From Mycobacterium gastri (GTDB lineage Bacteria > Actinomycetota > Actinomycetes > Mycobacteriales > Mycobacteriaceae), in contig NZ_LQOX01000147.1 of assembly GCF_002102175.1 (NCBI RefSeq), positions 1 to 64,000 on the forward strand: 64,000 bases of DNA. Direction: 5' to 3'. Each line of letters starts with the position of its first letter. Position 1 is the first letter of the stretch. Both the position numbers and the translations under genes were made by a program. The notes beneath the pieces are model-generated. The model had not been told where the DNA came from. It saw only the letters and a list, made by a program, of their open reading frames with translations, and searched no databases. Positions 24,808 through 33,680 of this stretch are shown here, piece by piece.

Positions 24808-26778
24808 ATGCCGGGCGCCCGCAACGCGCTGGCCACTATTGGCCAGATGGCCCTGGCAGCGCTGGTGGCTGTGGTCGTAGCCGTGGTGTCACTGAACGCT
24901 ATTTCGCGGGTGGAGTGGCCGGCTTACCCGTCGTCCAACCAGTTGCATGCGCTGACCACCGTCGGCCAGGTCAGCTGTCTGGCCGGGCTGCTCGCCGTCG
25001 GCTGGGTGTGGCGCTTGGGGCGGTTTCGCCGGCTGGCGCGGCTGGGCGGGCTGGTGCTGGTGTCGGCGTTCACCGTGGTGACGCTGGGCATGCCGCTGGG
25101 AGCCACCAAGCTGTACCTGTTCGGGATCTCGGTCGACCAGCAATTCCGTACCGAGTATCTGACCCGGCTCGCCGACAGCCCCGCCCTGCAGGACATGACC
25201 TACCGCGGGCTGCCGCCGTTCTATCCACCGGGCTGGTTCTGGATCGGCGGGCGCGCCGCCGCGCTGACCGGCACACCGGCCTGGGAGATGTTCAAGCCGT
25301 GGGCCATCACGTCGATCACCATGGCGGTCGCAGTTGCGCTGGTGCTGTGGTGGCGGATGATCCGCTTCGAGTACGCGCTGCTGGTCACCATCGCCACGGC
25401 GGCGGTGACGCTGGCCTACAGCTCACCGGAGCCGTACGCCGCGATGATCACCGTGCTGCTGCCGCCGGTGCTGGTGCTGACCTGGTCGGGGCTGCGCGCC
25501 GGCGATCGCCGCCGCGAGCGTGACGCCACAGTCACGCCCGAAGCCGAGCGTGACAATGGCGTCACACGCGCCTTGACGATGAGGACGGACGGTTGGGCCG
25601 CCGTCGTCGGCGCCGGTGTCTTCCTGGGCTTCGCGGCGACCTGGTACACGCTGCTGGTGGCCTACAGCGCGTTCACGGTCGCGCTGATGGCGCTGCTGCT
25701 GGCCGGGTCCCGGTGGCGGCGCGGCGGCCTCAAGGCGGCCGTCGACCCGCTGCGCCGGCTGGCCGCCATCGCCGTCATCGCGGCCGCCATCGGCTCCACC
25801 ACCTGGCTGCCGTATCTGCTGCGGGCGGCCCGCGACCCGGTCAGCAACACCGGCAGCGCCCAGCACTACTTGCCGGCCGACGGCGCCGAACTGACCTTCC
25901 CGATGCTGCAGTTCTCGCTGCTGGGAGCGCTGTGCCTGCTGGGCACCCTGTGGCTAGTGATCCGGGCGCGGTCCTCGACCCGGGCCGGCGCACTGGCCAT
26001 CGGTGTGCTGGCCGTCTACCTGTGGTCGCTGCTGTCGATGCTGACCACGCTGGCCCGCACCACGCTGTTGTCGTTTCGGCTGCAGCCGACGTTGACCGTG
26101 CTGCTGGCCGCAGCGGGAGCGTTCGGCTTCGTCGAGGCAGCACAGGCGCTGGCCGTAAGGCGGCACGCTGTACTCCCGGTAGCCGGCGCGATCGGACTGG
26201 CCGGCGCCATCGCGTTCAGCCAGGACATCCCCGACGTGCTGCGACCCGACCTGACCATCGCCTACACCGACACCGACGGCCACGGCCAGCGCGGTGACCG
26301 GCGACCGCCCGGCTCCGAGAAGTACTACCCGGCCATCGACGCCGCCATTCGGAAGGTCACCGGCAAACCGCGCGATCAGCTCGTGGTGCTTACCGCCGAC
26401 TACAGCTTCCTGTCGTACTACCCCTATTGGGGTTTCCAGGGATTGACCTCGCACTACGCCAACCCGCTGGCGCAGTTCGACAAGCGCGCCACCCACATCG
26501 AGAGCTGGGCCAAGCTCAAGACCGCCGACGAGTTCATCGCCGCCCTGGACAAGCTGCCCTGGCCCGGGCCGACGGTGTTCCTGATGCGCGGTGGCCCCAA
26601 TACCGGCACAGCTAACGCCTACACCCTGCGGCTGGCCGAAGACGTCTACCCCAACCAGCCCAACGTCCGTCGCTACACCGTGGGCCTGAAGGCCGCCCTC
26701 TTTGCCGACCCGCGTTTCAGCGTCGAGACCATAGGCCCTTTCGTCTTGGCCGTTCGCAAACCGGCGCCGGGTGCCTGA
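24808..26778 (+). CDS. aftA: Galactan 5-O-arabinofuranosyltransferase
   Basis: A 656-residue GT-C type membrane glycosyltransferase with about eleven to thirteen hydrophobic helices and a C-terminal periplasmic domain (from about residue 490). It transfers the first arabinofuranose from DPA onto the galactan, priming arabinan synthesis. An early extracytoplasmic loop has VEWPAYPSSNQ; the C-terminal domain includes VLTADYSFLSYYPYWGFQG and TAYTLRLAEDVYPNQPNV-type conserved stretches. The ATG at 24808 is 2 nt after the dprE2 stop; the open frame extends to 24724 but inside dprE2. Length is close to the Mtb protein (643). Confidence 0.95.
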   Translation: MPGARNALATIGQMALAALVAVVVAVVSLNAISRVEWPAYPSSNQLHALTTVGQVSCLAGLLAVGWVWRLGRFRRLARLGGLVLVSAFTVVTLGMPLGATKLYLFGISVDQQFRTEYLTRLADSPALQDMTYRGLPPFYPPGWFWIGGRAAALTGTPAWEMFKPWAITSITMAVAVALVLWWRMIRFEYALLVTIATAAVTLAYSSPEPYAAMITVLLPPVLVLTWSGLRAGDRRRERDATVTPEAERDNGVTRALTMRTDGWAAVVGAGVFLGFAATWYTLLVAYSAFTVALMALLLAGSRWRRGGLKAAVDPLRRLAAIAVIAAAIGSTTWLPYLLRAARDPVSNTGSAQHYLPADGAELTFPMLQFSLLGALCLLGTLWLVIRARSSTRAGALAIGVLAVYLWSLLSMLTTLARTTLLSFRLQPTLTVLLAAAGAFGFVEAAQALAVRRHAVLPVAGAIGLAGAIAFSQDIPDVLRPDLTIAYTDTDGHGQRGDRRPPGSEKYYPAIDAAIRKVTGKPRDQLVVLTADYSFLSYYPYWGFQGLTSHYANPLAQFDKRATHIESWAKLKTADEFIAALDKLPWPGPTVFLMRGGPNTGTANAYTLRLAEDVYPNQPNVRRYTVGLKAALFADPRFSVETIGPFVLAVRKPAPGA

Positions 26779-26884
26779 TGGCCACCGAAACCGCAGCGGA
26801 TGCACTGCAACGCCCCGGCCTGATTGCCGGACTCCTCAGCGGGCCCCACCGGCCCGCATCGTCGCCCGGCTACCATCTACCTCC

Positions 26885-29800
26885 GTGAGCGATGCGGGAG
26901 CAAACTACCGGATCGCCCGGTTCGTCGCCGCCGTCGCGGGCCTGCTCGGGACCATCCTGGCGCTGGCCACCCCGCTGCTGCCGGTCAAGCAGACCACCGC
27001 GCAACTGAACTGGCCGCAAGGCAGCACTTTTACCAGCGTCGAGGCGCCGCTGATCGGCTATGTAGCCACCGAACTGACCATCAGCATCCCCTGCCAGGCC
27101 GCCGCCGGACTGGCCGGGCCGCAGAACACCGGCAAGACCGTGCTGCTGTCGACGGTGCCCAAGCAGGCCCCCAACGCCGTCGACCGTGGGCTGCTCATCC
27201 AGCGCGCCAACGACGACCTGGTGCTGGTGGTACGCAATGTCCCGGTGGTCAGCGCCCCGCTGAGCCAGGTGCTGAGCCCCGCATGTCAGCAGCTGACGTT
27301 TACCGCTCACGCCGACAAGGTCGCCGCCGAATTCGTGGGGCTCAAACAGGGTCCCAACACCGAACATCCCGGCGAGCCGCTGCACGGGGAACGCGGCGGC
27401 TACGACTTTCGGCCGCAGATCGTCGGGGTGTTCACCGATCTGTCCGGCCCGACACCGCCGGGCCTGAGCTTCTCGGCGACCGTCGACACCCGCTACAGCA
27501 GCAGCCCCACCCCGCTGAAGATGGCCGCGATGATCCTCGGCCTGCTGTCCACCGCCGTCGCCCTGGTGGCACTGCACGTCCTCGACACCGCCGACGGCAC
27601 TCGCCACCGGCGCATCCTGCCGCAGCGCTGGTGGTCGGTCGGCGGGCTGGACGCGCTGGTCATCGCCGTGCTGGTGTGGTGGCACTTCGTCGGCGCCAAC
27701 ACCTCCGATGACGGCTACATCCTGACCATGGCCCGGGTGTCCGAACACGCGGGCTACATGGCGAACTATTACCGCTGGTTCGGCACACCCGAGGCGCCCT
27801 TCGGCTGGTACTACGACCTGCTGGCAATGTGGGCGCACGTCACCACGGCCAGCGTCTGGATGCGGCTGCCCACCCTGGCGATGGCACTGATGTGCTGGTG
27901 GTTGATCAGCCGCGAGGTCATCCCCCGTCTCGGCCACGCCGTCAAACACAGCCGCGCGGCGGCGTGGACGGCGGCGGGCATGTTCCTGGCAGTCTGGCTG
28001 CCGCTGAACAACGGCCTGCGGCCCGAGCCGATCATCGCCCTGGGCATCCTGCTGACCTGGTGTTCGGTGGAGCGCGCGGTGGCCACCAGCCGGCTGCTGC
28101 CGGTGGCGATCGCCTGCATCCTCGGTGCGCTGACACTGTTCTCCGGGCCCACCGGCATCGCCTCGATCGGCGCGCTGCTGGTTGCGATCGGGCCGCTGCG
28201 GACCATCCTGCACCGGCGCTACAAACAGTTCGGCGCGCTGCCGCTGCTGGCGCCGTTGCTCGCCGCGGCCACCGTCACCGCGATCCTGATCTTCCGCGAC
28301 CAGACATTTGCCGGCGCGACCGGGGCCAGCCTGCTCAAGCGTGCCGTCGGGCCCAGCCTCAAGTGGTTCGACGAACACATCCGCTACGAGCGGCTGTTCA
28401 TGGCCAGCCCCGACGGGTCGGTGGCCCGCCGCTTCGCGGTGCTGGCGCTGGTCGTCGCGCTCGCCGTCGCGGTGGCAATGTCGTTGCGCAAAGGGCGAAT
28501 TCCGGGCACCGCGGCCGGGCCCAGCCGTCGCATCATCGGGATCACCATCATCTCGTTCCTGGCCATGATGTTCACCCCGACGAAATGGACCCACCACTTC
28601 GGGGTGTTCGCCGGGCTGGCCGGCTCACTGGGGGCGCTGGCCGCGGTCGCGGTGAGCGGGGCGGCGTTGCGGTCCCGACGCAACCGCACCGTGTTCGCCG
28701 CCGTGGTGATCTTTGTGATGGCGTTGTCCTTCGCCAGTGTCAACGGCTGGTGGTACGTATCCAATTTCGGTGTGCCATGGTCGAATTCATTCCCGAAGTG
28801 GCGCTGGTCGCTTACCACCGCACTGCTCGAGCTCTCGGTCGTGGTGCTGATGGTGGCGGCATGGTTTCACTTCGTCGACACCGACGACGGGCCGCCCAGG
28901 ACCCGGATCGGGGCACGGCTGGCCCGGATAACCCAGTCTCCGTTGGCAATTGCGACGTGGCTGCTGGTAATCATGGAAGTCGCGTCGCTGACCCTGGGGA
29001 TGATTTCCCAGTACCCGGCGTGGTCCGTCGGCCGGTCCAACCTGCAAGCTGTCACCGGCAAGAGGTGCGGGCTGGCCGAAGACGTGCTGGTGGAGCTCGA
29101 TCCCGAGGCCGGTATGCTGCCCCCGATGAGCGCCCCGGTAGCCGAGGCGCTGGGTGCCGGCCTTTCAGAAGCGTTCACTCCCAACGGAATTCCCGCTGAC
29201 GTCTCGGCCGACCCGGTGATGGAACGTCCGGGCGATCGCAGCTTCATCAACGACGACGGGCTGGTCACCGGCACCGAGGCCGGCACCGAAGGCGGCACCA
29301 CCGCCGCACCAGGGATCAACGGCTCCCGCGCCCGGCTGCCGTTCAACCTCGATCCCGCCCGAACCCCGGTGCTGGGCAGCTGGCGGGCCGGCATCCAGGT
29401 GCCGGCCCTGCTCCGGTCGGGCTGGTATCGCCTGCCCCCCAAGGAGGAACGCAACAAGACACCGCTGCTGGTCGTTTCGGCGGCCGGCCGCTTCGACCCC
29501 CGTGAAGTCCAGGTGCAATGGGCCACCGACGACCAAGCGGCGGCTGGAAAGCCGAGTGGGTCCATGAGTTTTGCCGACGTCGGCGCCGCGCCCGCCTGGC
29601 GCAACCTGCGGGCGCCGCTGTCGGCCATTCCCGACAGCGCCACCCAGATTCGCCTGGTGGCCGACGACGAGGACCTGGCTCCGCAGCACTGGATCGCCTT
29701 GACACCGCCGCGGATTCCACGGCTGCGCACGCTGCAGGACGTGGTGGGCTCCAAGGATCCGGTGTTCCTGGACTGGCTGGTCGGGCTGGCATTCCCGTGC

Positions 29801-30106
29801 CAGCGACCGTTCGGCCATCAAAACGGCGTCACCGACACGCCGAAATGGCGGATCCTGCCGGACCGGTTCGGCGCCGAGGCCAACTCGCCCGTCATGGACA
29901 AGAACGGCGGCGGCCCGCTGGGCATCACCGAGTTGCTGCTGCGCGCAACGACGGTCGCCAGCTATCTCAAGGACGACTGGTTCCGGGACTGGGGTTCCCT
30001 GCAGCGGCTGACCCCTTATTACCCCGACGCCGAGCCGGCACGCTTGCAGCTGGGCACGGTGACCCGTAGCGGTTTGTGGAATCCGGCGCCGTTGCGCAAG
30101 GGGTAA
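26885..30106 (+). CDS. embC: Arabinosyltransferase EmbC (lipoarabinomannan arabinan); start uncertain
   Basis: About 1073 residues from the GTG at 26885. It is a GT-C protein with some 13-15 membrane helices, the catalytic-loop DD in NTSDDGYILTMARV, the proline motif region and a large C-terminal carbohydrate-binding domain (from about residue 710). EmbC extends the mannan-linked arabinan of LAM using DPA and is a target of ethambutol. Start: the residues before SDAGANYRIARF (ARIVARLPSTSV) are homologous to the Mtb N-terminus, but the ATG equivalent to the Mtb MATE start (26778) is in a different frame and meets a stop at 26886. Candidate starts in the right frame are GTG 26885 and GTG 26771 (1111 residues, 8-bp overlap with aftA). 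Confidence 0.93.
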   Translation: MSDAGANYRIARFVAAVAGLLGTILALATPLLPVKQTTAQLNWPQGSTFTSVEAPLIGYVATELTISIPCQAAAGLAGPQNTGKTVLLSTVPKQAPNAVDRGLLIQRANDDLVLVVRNVPVVSAPLSQVLSPACQQLTFTAHADKVAAEFVGLKQGPNTEHPGEPLHGERGGYDFRPQIVGVFTDLSGPTPPGLSFSATVDTRYSSSPTPLKMAAMILGLLSTAVALVALHVLDTADGTRHRRILPQRWWSVGGLDALVIAVLVWWHFVGANTSDDGYILTMARVSEHAGYMANYYRWFGTPEAPFGWYYDLLAMWAHVTTASVWMRLPTLAMALMCWWLISREVIPRLGHAVKHSRAAAWTAAGMFLAVWLPLNNGLRPEPIIALGILLTWCSVERAVATSRLLPVAIACILGALTLFSGPTGIASIGALLVAIGPLRTILHRRYKQFGALPLLAPLLAAATVTAILIFRDQTFAGATGASLLKRAVGPSLKWFDEHIRYERLFMASPDGSVARRFAVLALVVALAVAVAMSLRKGRIPGTAAGPSRRIIGITIISFLAMMFTPTKWTHHFGVFAGLAGSLGALAAVAVSGAALRSRRNRTVFAAVVIFVMALSFASVNGWWYVSNFGVPWSNSFPKWRWSLTTALLELSVVVLMVAAWFHFVDTDDGPPRTRIGARLARITQSPLAIATWLLVIMEVASLTLGMISQYPAWSVGRSNLQAVTGKRCGLAEDVLVELDPEAGMLPPMSAPVAEALGAGLSEAFTPNGIPADVSADPVMERPGDRSFINDDGLVTGTEAGTEGGTTAAPGINGSRARLPFNLDPARTPVLGSWRAGIQVPALLRSGWYRLPPKEERNKTPLLVVSAAGRFDPREVQVQWATDDQAAAGKPSGSMSFADVGAAPAWRNLRAPLSAIPDSATQIRLVADDEDLAPQHWIALTPPRIPRLRTLQDVVGSKDPVFLDWLVGLAFPCQRPFGHQNGVTDTPKWRILPDRFGAEANSPVMDKNGGGPLGITELLLRATTVASYLKDDWFRDWGSLQRLTPYYPDAEPARLQLGTVTRSGLWNPAPLRKG

Positions 30107-30402
30107 TACCGGCAGGCAAGTCCGGGTTCAGAAGCTGTCCTAGCTAGGCCGTTGAGAAGTCGGCGACCGGGTCGCGCGCGGCCCGCGCCGCGCACTGTAG
30201 GCCCGAAGCTCGACCGCTGGGGTTGCACCAGCTGAGCGCGCACCCCACCCCAGCACCCCACCGTCCGAGCCCGCGCTGGCTGCGCCGAGACTGCGCGCAC
30301 ATCGCCGTTCAGCGCCGGCTTCACGCGACTGACGCAGACTCGACCGCAATAACCGCCCACGCTGTCCGGCCCCGCATCTCAAAGCCACTCAGCCTCGTCG
30401 CC

Positions 30403-30408
30403 TACGAT
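30403..30408 (+). promoter_or_regulatory. -10 element of embA promoter in the embC-embA gap
   Basis: TACGAT lies 8 nt before the embA GTG (30417), a likely leaderless start. In Mtb, substitutions 8-16 nt upstream of embA cause ethambutol resistance, consistent with a promoter at this position. The gap 30107-30416 (310 bp) is longer than I recall for Mtb and otherwise shows nothing recognisable. Confidence 0.5.
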
Positions 30409-30416
30409 CGACCCTC

Positions 30417-33400
30417 GTGCCCCTCGACGGTAATGAGCGATCTCACCGGATCGCCCGCCTAGTAGCCGTCGTCTCGGGAATCGCCGGACTGCTGTTGTGC
30501 GCCCTGGTTCCGCTGCTTCCGGTGAAGCAGACGACGGCGACGATCCTGTGGCCCCAGGGCAGTACCGCCGCCGGCGATACAACCCAGATCACCGCACCGC
30601 TGGTGTCGGGGGCGCCGCGGGCACTCGACGTCTCGGTCCCGTGCGCGGCGATCGCCACCCTGCCCAGCGCCGGCGGCCTGGTGCTGTCGACCCTGCCGGC
30701 CGGCGGCGTGGACACCGGTAAACATGGCCTGTTCGTCCGGGCCGACAAGGACACCGTCGTCGTCGCCTTCCGCGACACGGTGGCCGCGGTGGCGTCGCGC
30801 TCGGCAATCGCCGAGGGACGCTGCAGCGTGCTGCACCTATGGGCCGACGCCGGCGGCGCGCACGCCGACTTCGTCGGCATTCCCGGTGCCGCGGGAACTC
30901 TGCCCGCCGAAAAGAAGCCACAGATCGGCGGGATCTTTACCGACCTGAAGGTGCCCGCCCAGCCCGGCCTGTCGGCCCGCGTGGACGTCGACACCCGATT
31001 CATCACCAACCCCACCGCCGTCAAGACGATCGCGATGACCCTGGGCGCGCTGGCGGTGGCGGCCGCCATCGTCGCGTTGGCGGTCCTGGACCGCCAACGC
31101 CGGCGCGGCGTGCGACTCTCCCGACGCCGCCCCGGCTGGGCAATCTGGCTTGCCGACGCCGGGGTGATCGCCACATTGCTGCTCTGGCACATCATCGGCC
31201 CCACCTCGTCCGACGACGGCTACAACCTGACCATCGCCCGCGTCGCGCCCAAGGCCGGCTACGTCGCCAACTACTACCGCTACTTCGGCACCACGGATGC
31301 GCCGTTCGACTGGTATCTCGGCATGCTGGCCCACCTGGCGTCGGTGAGCACCGCCGGCGTGTGGATGCGGCTGCCGGCCACGCTGGCCGGGATCGGCTGC
31401 TGGCTGATCATCAGTCACTTCGCGCTGCGGCGGCTGGGACCCGGCAAGGGCGGCCTGGCGTCCAACCCGGCGGCGGTGCTGACCGCCGGCGCGGTGTTCC
31501 TGGCCGCGTGGCTGCCGTTCAACAACGGCCTGCGGCCCGAGCCGCTGATCGCGCTGGGTGTGCTGATCACCTGGGTGCTGGTGGAACGCTCGATCGCGCA
31601 ACGGCACCTGGCGCCGGGCGCGCTCGCCATCATCGTCGCAATGCTGACCGCCACGCTGGCGCCGCAGGGCCTGATAGCGCTGGCCCCGCTGCTTACCGGC
31701 GCCCGCGCCATCGCCCAAATCATCCGGCGGCGCCAGGCCACCGACGGCCTACTGGCGCCGCTGGCAGTGCTGGCGGCATCACTGTCGCTGATCACCGTGG
31801 TGGTGTTCCGCAGCCAGACGTTGGCGACGGTCGCCGAGTCGGCGCGGATCAAGTACAAGGTCGGGCCCACGATCGCGTGGTATCAAGACTTCCTGCGCTA
31901 CTACTTCCTCACGGTCGAGTCCAACGCGGACGGGTCGATGTCGCGGCGATTCGCCGTGCTGGTGATGTTGCTCTGCCTGTTCGGAATGCTGTTCGTGCTG
32001 CTGCGGCGCGGCCGGGTGCCGGGGCTGGCCAGCGGCCCGGCTTGGCGGCTGATCGGTACGACGGCTGTCGGCCTATTGCTGTTGACGTTCACTCCGACCA
32101 AATGGGCCATCCAGTTCGGCGCGTTCGCCAGCCTGGCCGGCGCCCTGGGGGCGGTCACCGCGTTCACCGTGGCGCGGATCGGCCTGCACAGCCGGCGAAA
32201 CCTCACGCTCTACATCACCGCATTACTGTTCGTGCTGGCGTGGGCCACCTCGGGCATCAACGGCTGGTTCTACGTCGGCAACTACGGGGTGCCGTGGTAC
32301 GACATCCAGCCGGTCATCGCCAGCCACCCGGTGACGTCGATGTTCCTGGCGCTGTCGGTGCTGACCGGCCTGCTGGCCGCCTGGTACCACTTCCGGATGG
32401 ACTACGCCGGGCACACCGAGGTCAAGGACAACCGGCGCAACCGGGTCCTGGCCTCCACCCCGTTGCTGGTGGTCGCGGTGATCATGGTGCTGGGCGAAGT
32501 CGGCTCGCTGGCCAAGGGCGCGGCCGCCCGCTACCCGCTGTACACCACCGCCAAGGCCAACCTGGCCGCCCTGGAATCCGGGCTGTCGAGCTGCGCCATG
32601 GCTGACGACGTGCTGGCCGAGCCCGACCCCAATGCCGGCATGCTGCAACCGGTTCCGGGTCAGAGCTTCGGACCCGACGGACCGCTCGGCGGCGTCAACC
32701 CGGTCGGCTTCAAACCCGAGGGCGTGGGCGAGGACCTGAAGTCCGACCCGGTGGTCAGCAAACCCGGAGTGGTCAACTCCGACGCATCGCCCAACAAACC
32801 CAACGCCGCCGTCACCGACTCCGCCGGCACCGCCGGCGGCAAGGGCCCGGTCGGGGTCAACGGCTCGCACGCGGCGCTGCCGTTCGGGCTGGATCCCGCT
32901 CGCACCCCGGTGATGGGCAGCTACGGCGAAAACACCCTGGCTGCAACGGCCACCTCGGCCTGGTATCAACTGCCCGCCCGCAGCGCGGACCGGCCGCTGG
33001 TCGTGATCTCGGCCGCCGGGGCCATCTGGTCTTACAAAGAGGACGGCGACTTCGTCTACGGCCAGTCACTGAAGCTGCAGTGGGGCCTCACCCGCCCCGA
33101 CGGCAGCATCCAGGCGCTCGGGCAGGTGTTCCCGATCGACCTCGGCCCGCAACCGGCGTGGCGCAACCTGCGGTTCCCGCTGACCTGGGCCCCGCCCGAA
33201 GCCGACGTCGCGCGCATCGTCGCCTATGACCCCAACCTGAGCCCCGAGCAATGGTTCGCGTTCACCCCGCCGCGGGTGCCGGTGCTGGAAACGCTGCAGC
33301 AGCTGATCGGCTCCCAGACGCCGGTGTTGATGGACATTGCGACCGCCGCCAACTTCCCCTGCCAGCGGCCGTTCTCCGAACACCTTGGCGTGGCCGAACT

Positions 33401-33680
33401 TCCGCAATACCGGATCATGCCCGACCACAAGCAGACCGCGGTGTCGTCGAACCTGTGGCAGTCCAGCCAGACCGGCGGACCGTTCCTGTTCACCCAGGCG
33501 CTGCTGCGGACCTCGACGATCTCGACGTACCTGCGCGGCGACTGGTATCGCGACTGGGGAACGGTGGAGCAGTACTACCGGCTGGTGCCGGCCGATCAGG
33601 CGCCGGATGCCGTCGTCCAACAAGGCGTGGTGACCGTGCCCGGCTGGAGCCGGCAAGGACCGATCAGGGCTCTCCCATGA
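30417..33680 (+). CDS. embA: Arabinosyltransferase EmbA
   Basis: A 1087-residue GT-C arabinosyltransferase that works with EmbB to form the branched hexa-arabinofuranosyl end of arabinogalactan. It starts MPLDGNERSHRIARLVAVV, as in Mtb apart from one residue. The glycosyltransferase loop reads TSSDDGYNLTIARV, followed by NYYRYFGTTDAPFDWY, and the C-terminal carbohydrate-binding domain (from about 740) contains GVNGSHAALPFGLDPARTPV. The GTG start is fixed by this homology. Its stop overlaps the embB start (ATGA, 33677-33680), so EmbA and EmbB are coupled, matching their heterodimeric complex. Confidence 0.97.
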   Translation: MPLDGNERSHRIARLVAVVSGIAGLLLCALVPLLPVKQTTATILWPQGSTAAGDTTQITAPLVSGAPRALDVSVPCAAIATLPSAGGLVLSTLPAGGVDTGKHGLFVRADKDTVVVAFRDTVAAVASRSAIAEGRCSVLHLWADAGGAHADFVGIPGAAGTLPAEKKPQIGGIFTDLKVPAQPGLSARVDVDTRFITNPTAVKTIAMTLGALAVAAAIVALAVLDRQRRRGVRLSRRRPGWAIWLADAGVIATLLLWHIIGPTSSDDGYNLTIARVAPKAGYVANYYRYFGTTDAPFDWYLGMLAHLASVSTAGVWMRLPATLAGIGCWLIISHFALRRLGPGKGGLASNPAAVLTAGAVFLAAWLPFNNGLRPEPLIALGVLITWVLVERSIAQRHLAPGALAIIVAMLTATLAPQGLIALAPLLTGARAIAQIIRRRQATDGLLAPLAVLAASLSLITVVVFRSQTLATVAESARIKYKVGPTIAWYQDFLRYYFLTVESNADGSMSRRFAVLVMLLCLFGMLFVLLRRGRVPGLASGPAWRLIGTTAVGLLLLTFTPTKWAIQFGAFASLAGALGAVTAFTVARIGLHSRRNLTLYITALLFVLAWATSGINGWFYVGNYGVPWYDIQPVIASHPVTSMFLALSVLTGLLAAWYHFRMDYAGHTEVKDNRRNRVLASTPLLVVAVIMVLGEVGSLAKGAAARYPLYTTAKANLAALESGLSSCAMADDVLAEPDPNAGMLQPVPGQSFGPDGPLGGVNPVGFKPEGVGEDLKSDPVVSKPGVVNSDASPNKPNAAVTDSAGTAGGKGPVGVNGSHAALPFGLDPARTPVMGSYGENTLAATATSAWYQLPARSADRPLVVISAAGAIWSYKEDGDFVYGQSLKLQWGLTRPDGSIQALGQVFPIDLGPQPAWRNLRFPLTWAPPEADVARIVAYDPNLSPEQWFAFTPPRVPVLETLQQLIGSQTPVLMDIATAANFPCQRPFSEHLGVAELPQYRIMPDHKQTAVSSNLWQSSQTGGPFLFTQALLRTSTISTYLRGDWYRDWGTVEQYYRLVPADQAPDAVVQQGVVTVPGWSRQGPIRALP

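Noticed and set aside
26870..28597. 575-codon open frame antisense to embC
   Set aside because: Its product is Arg/Gln/His/Gly-rich without family features; it is the usual shadow of high third-position GC in embC.
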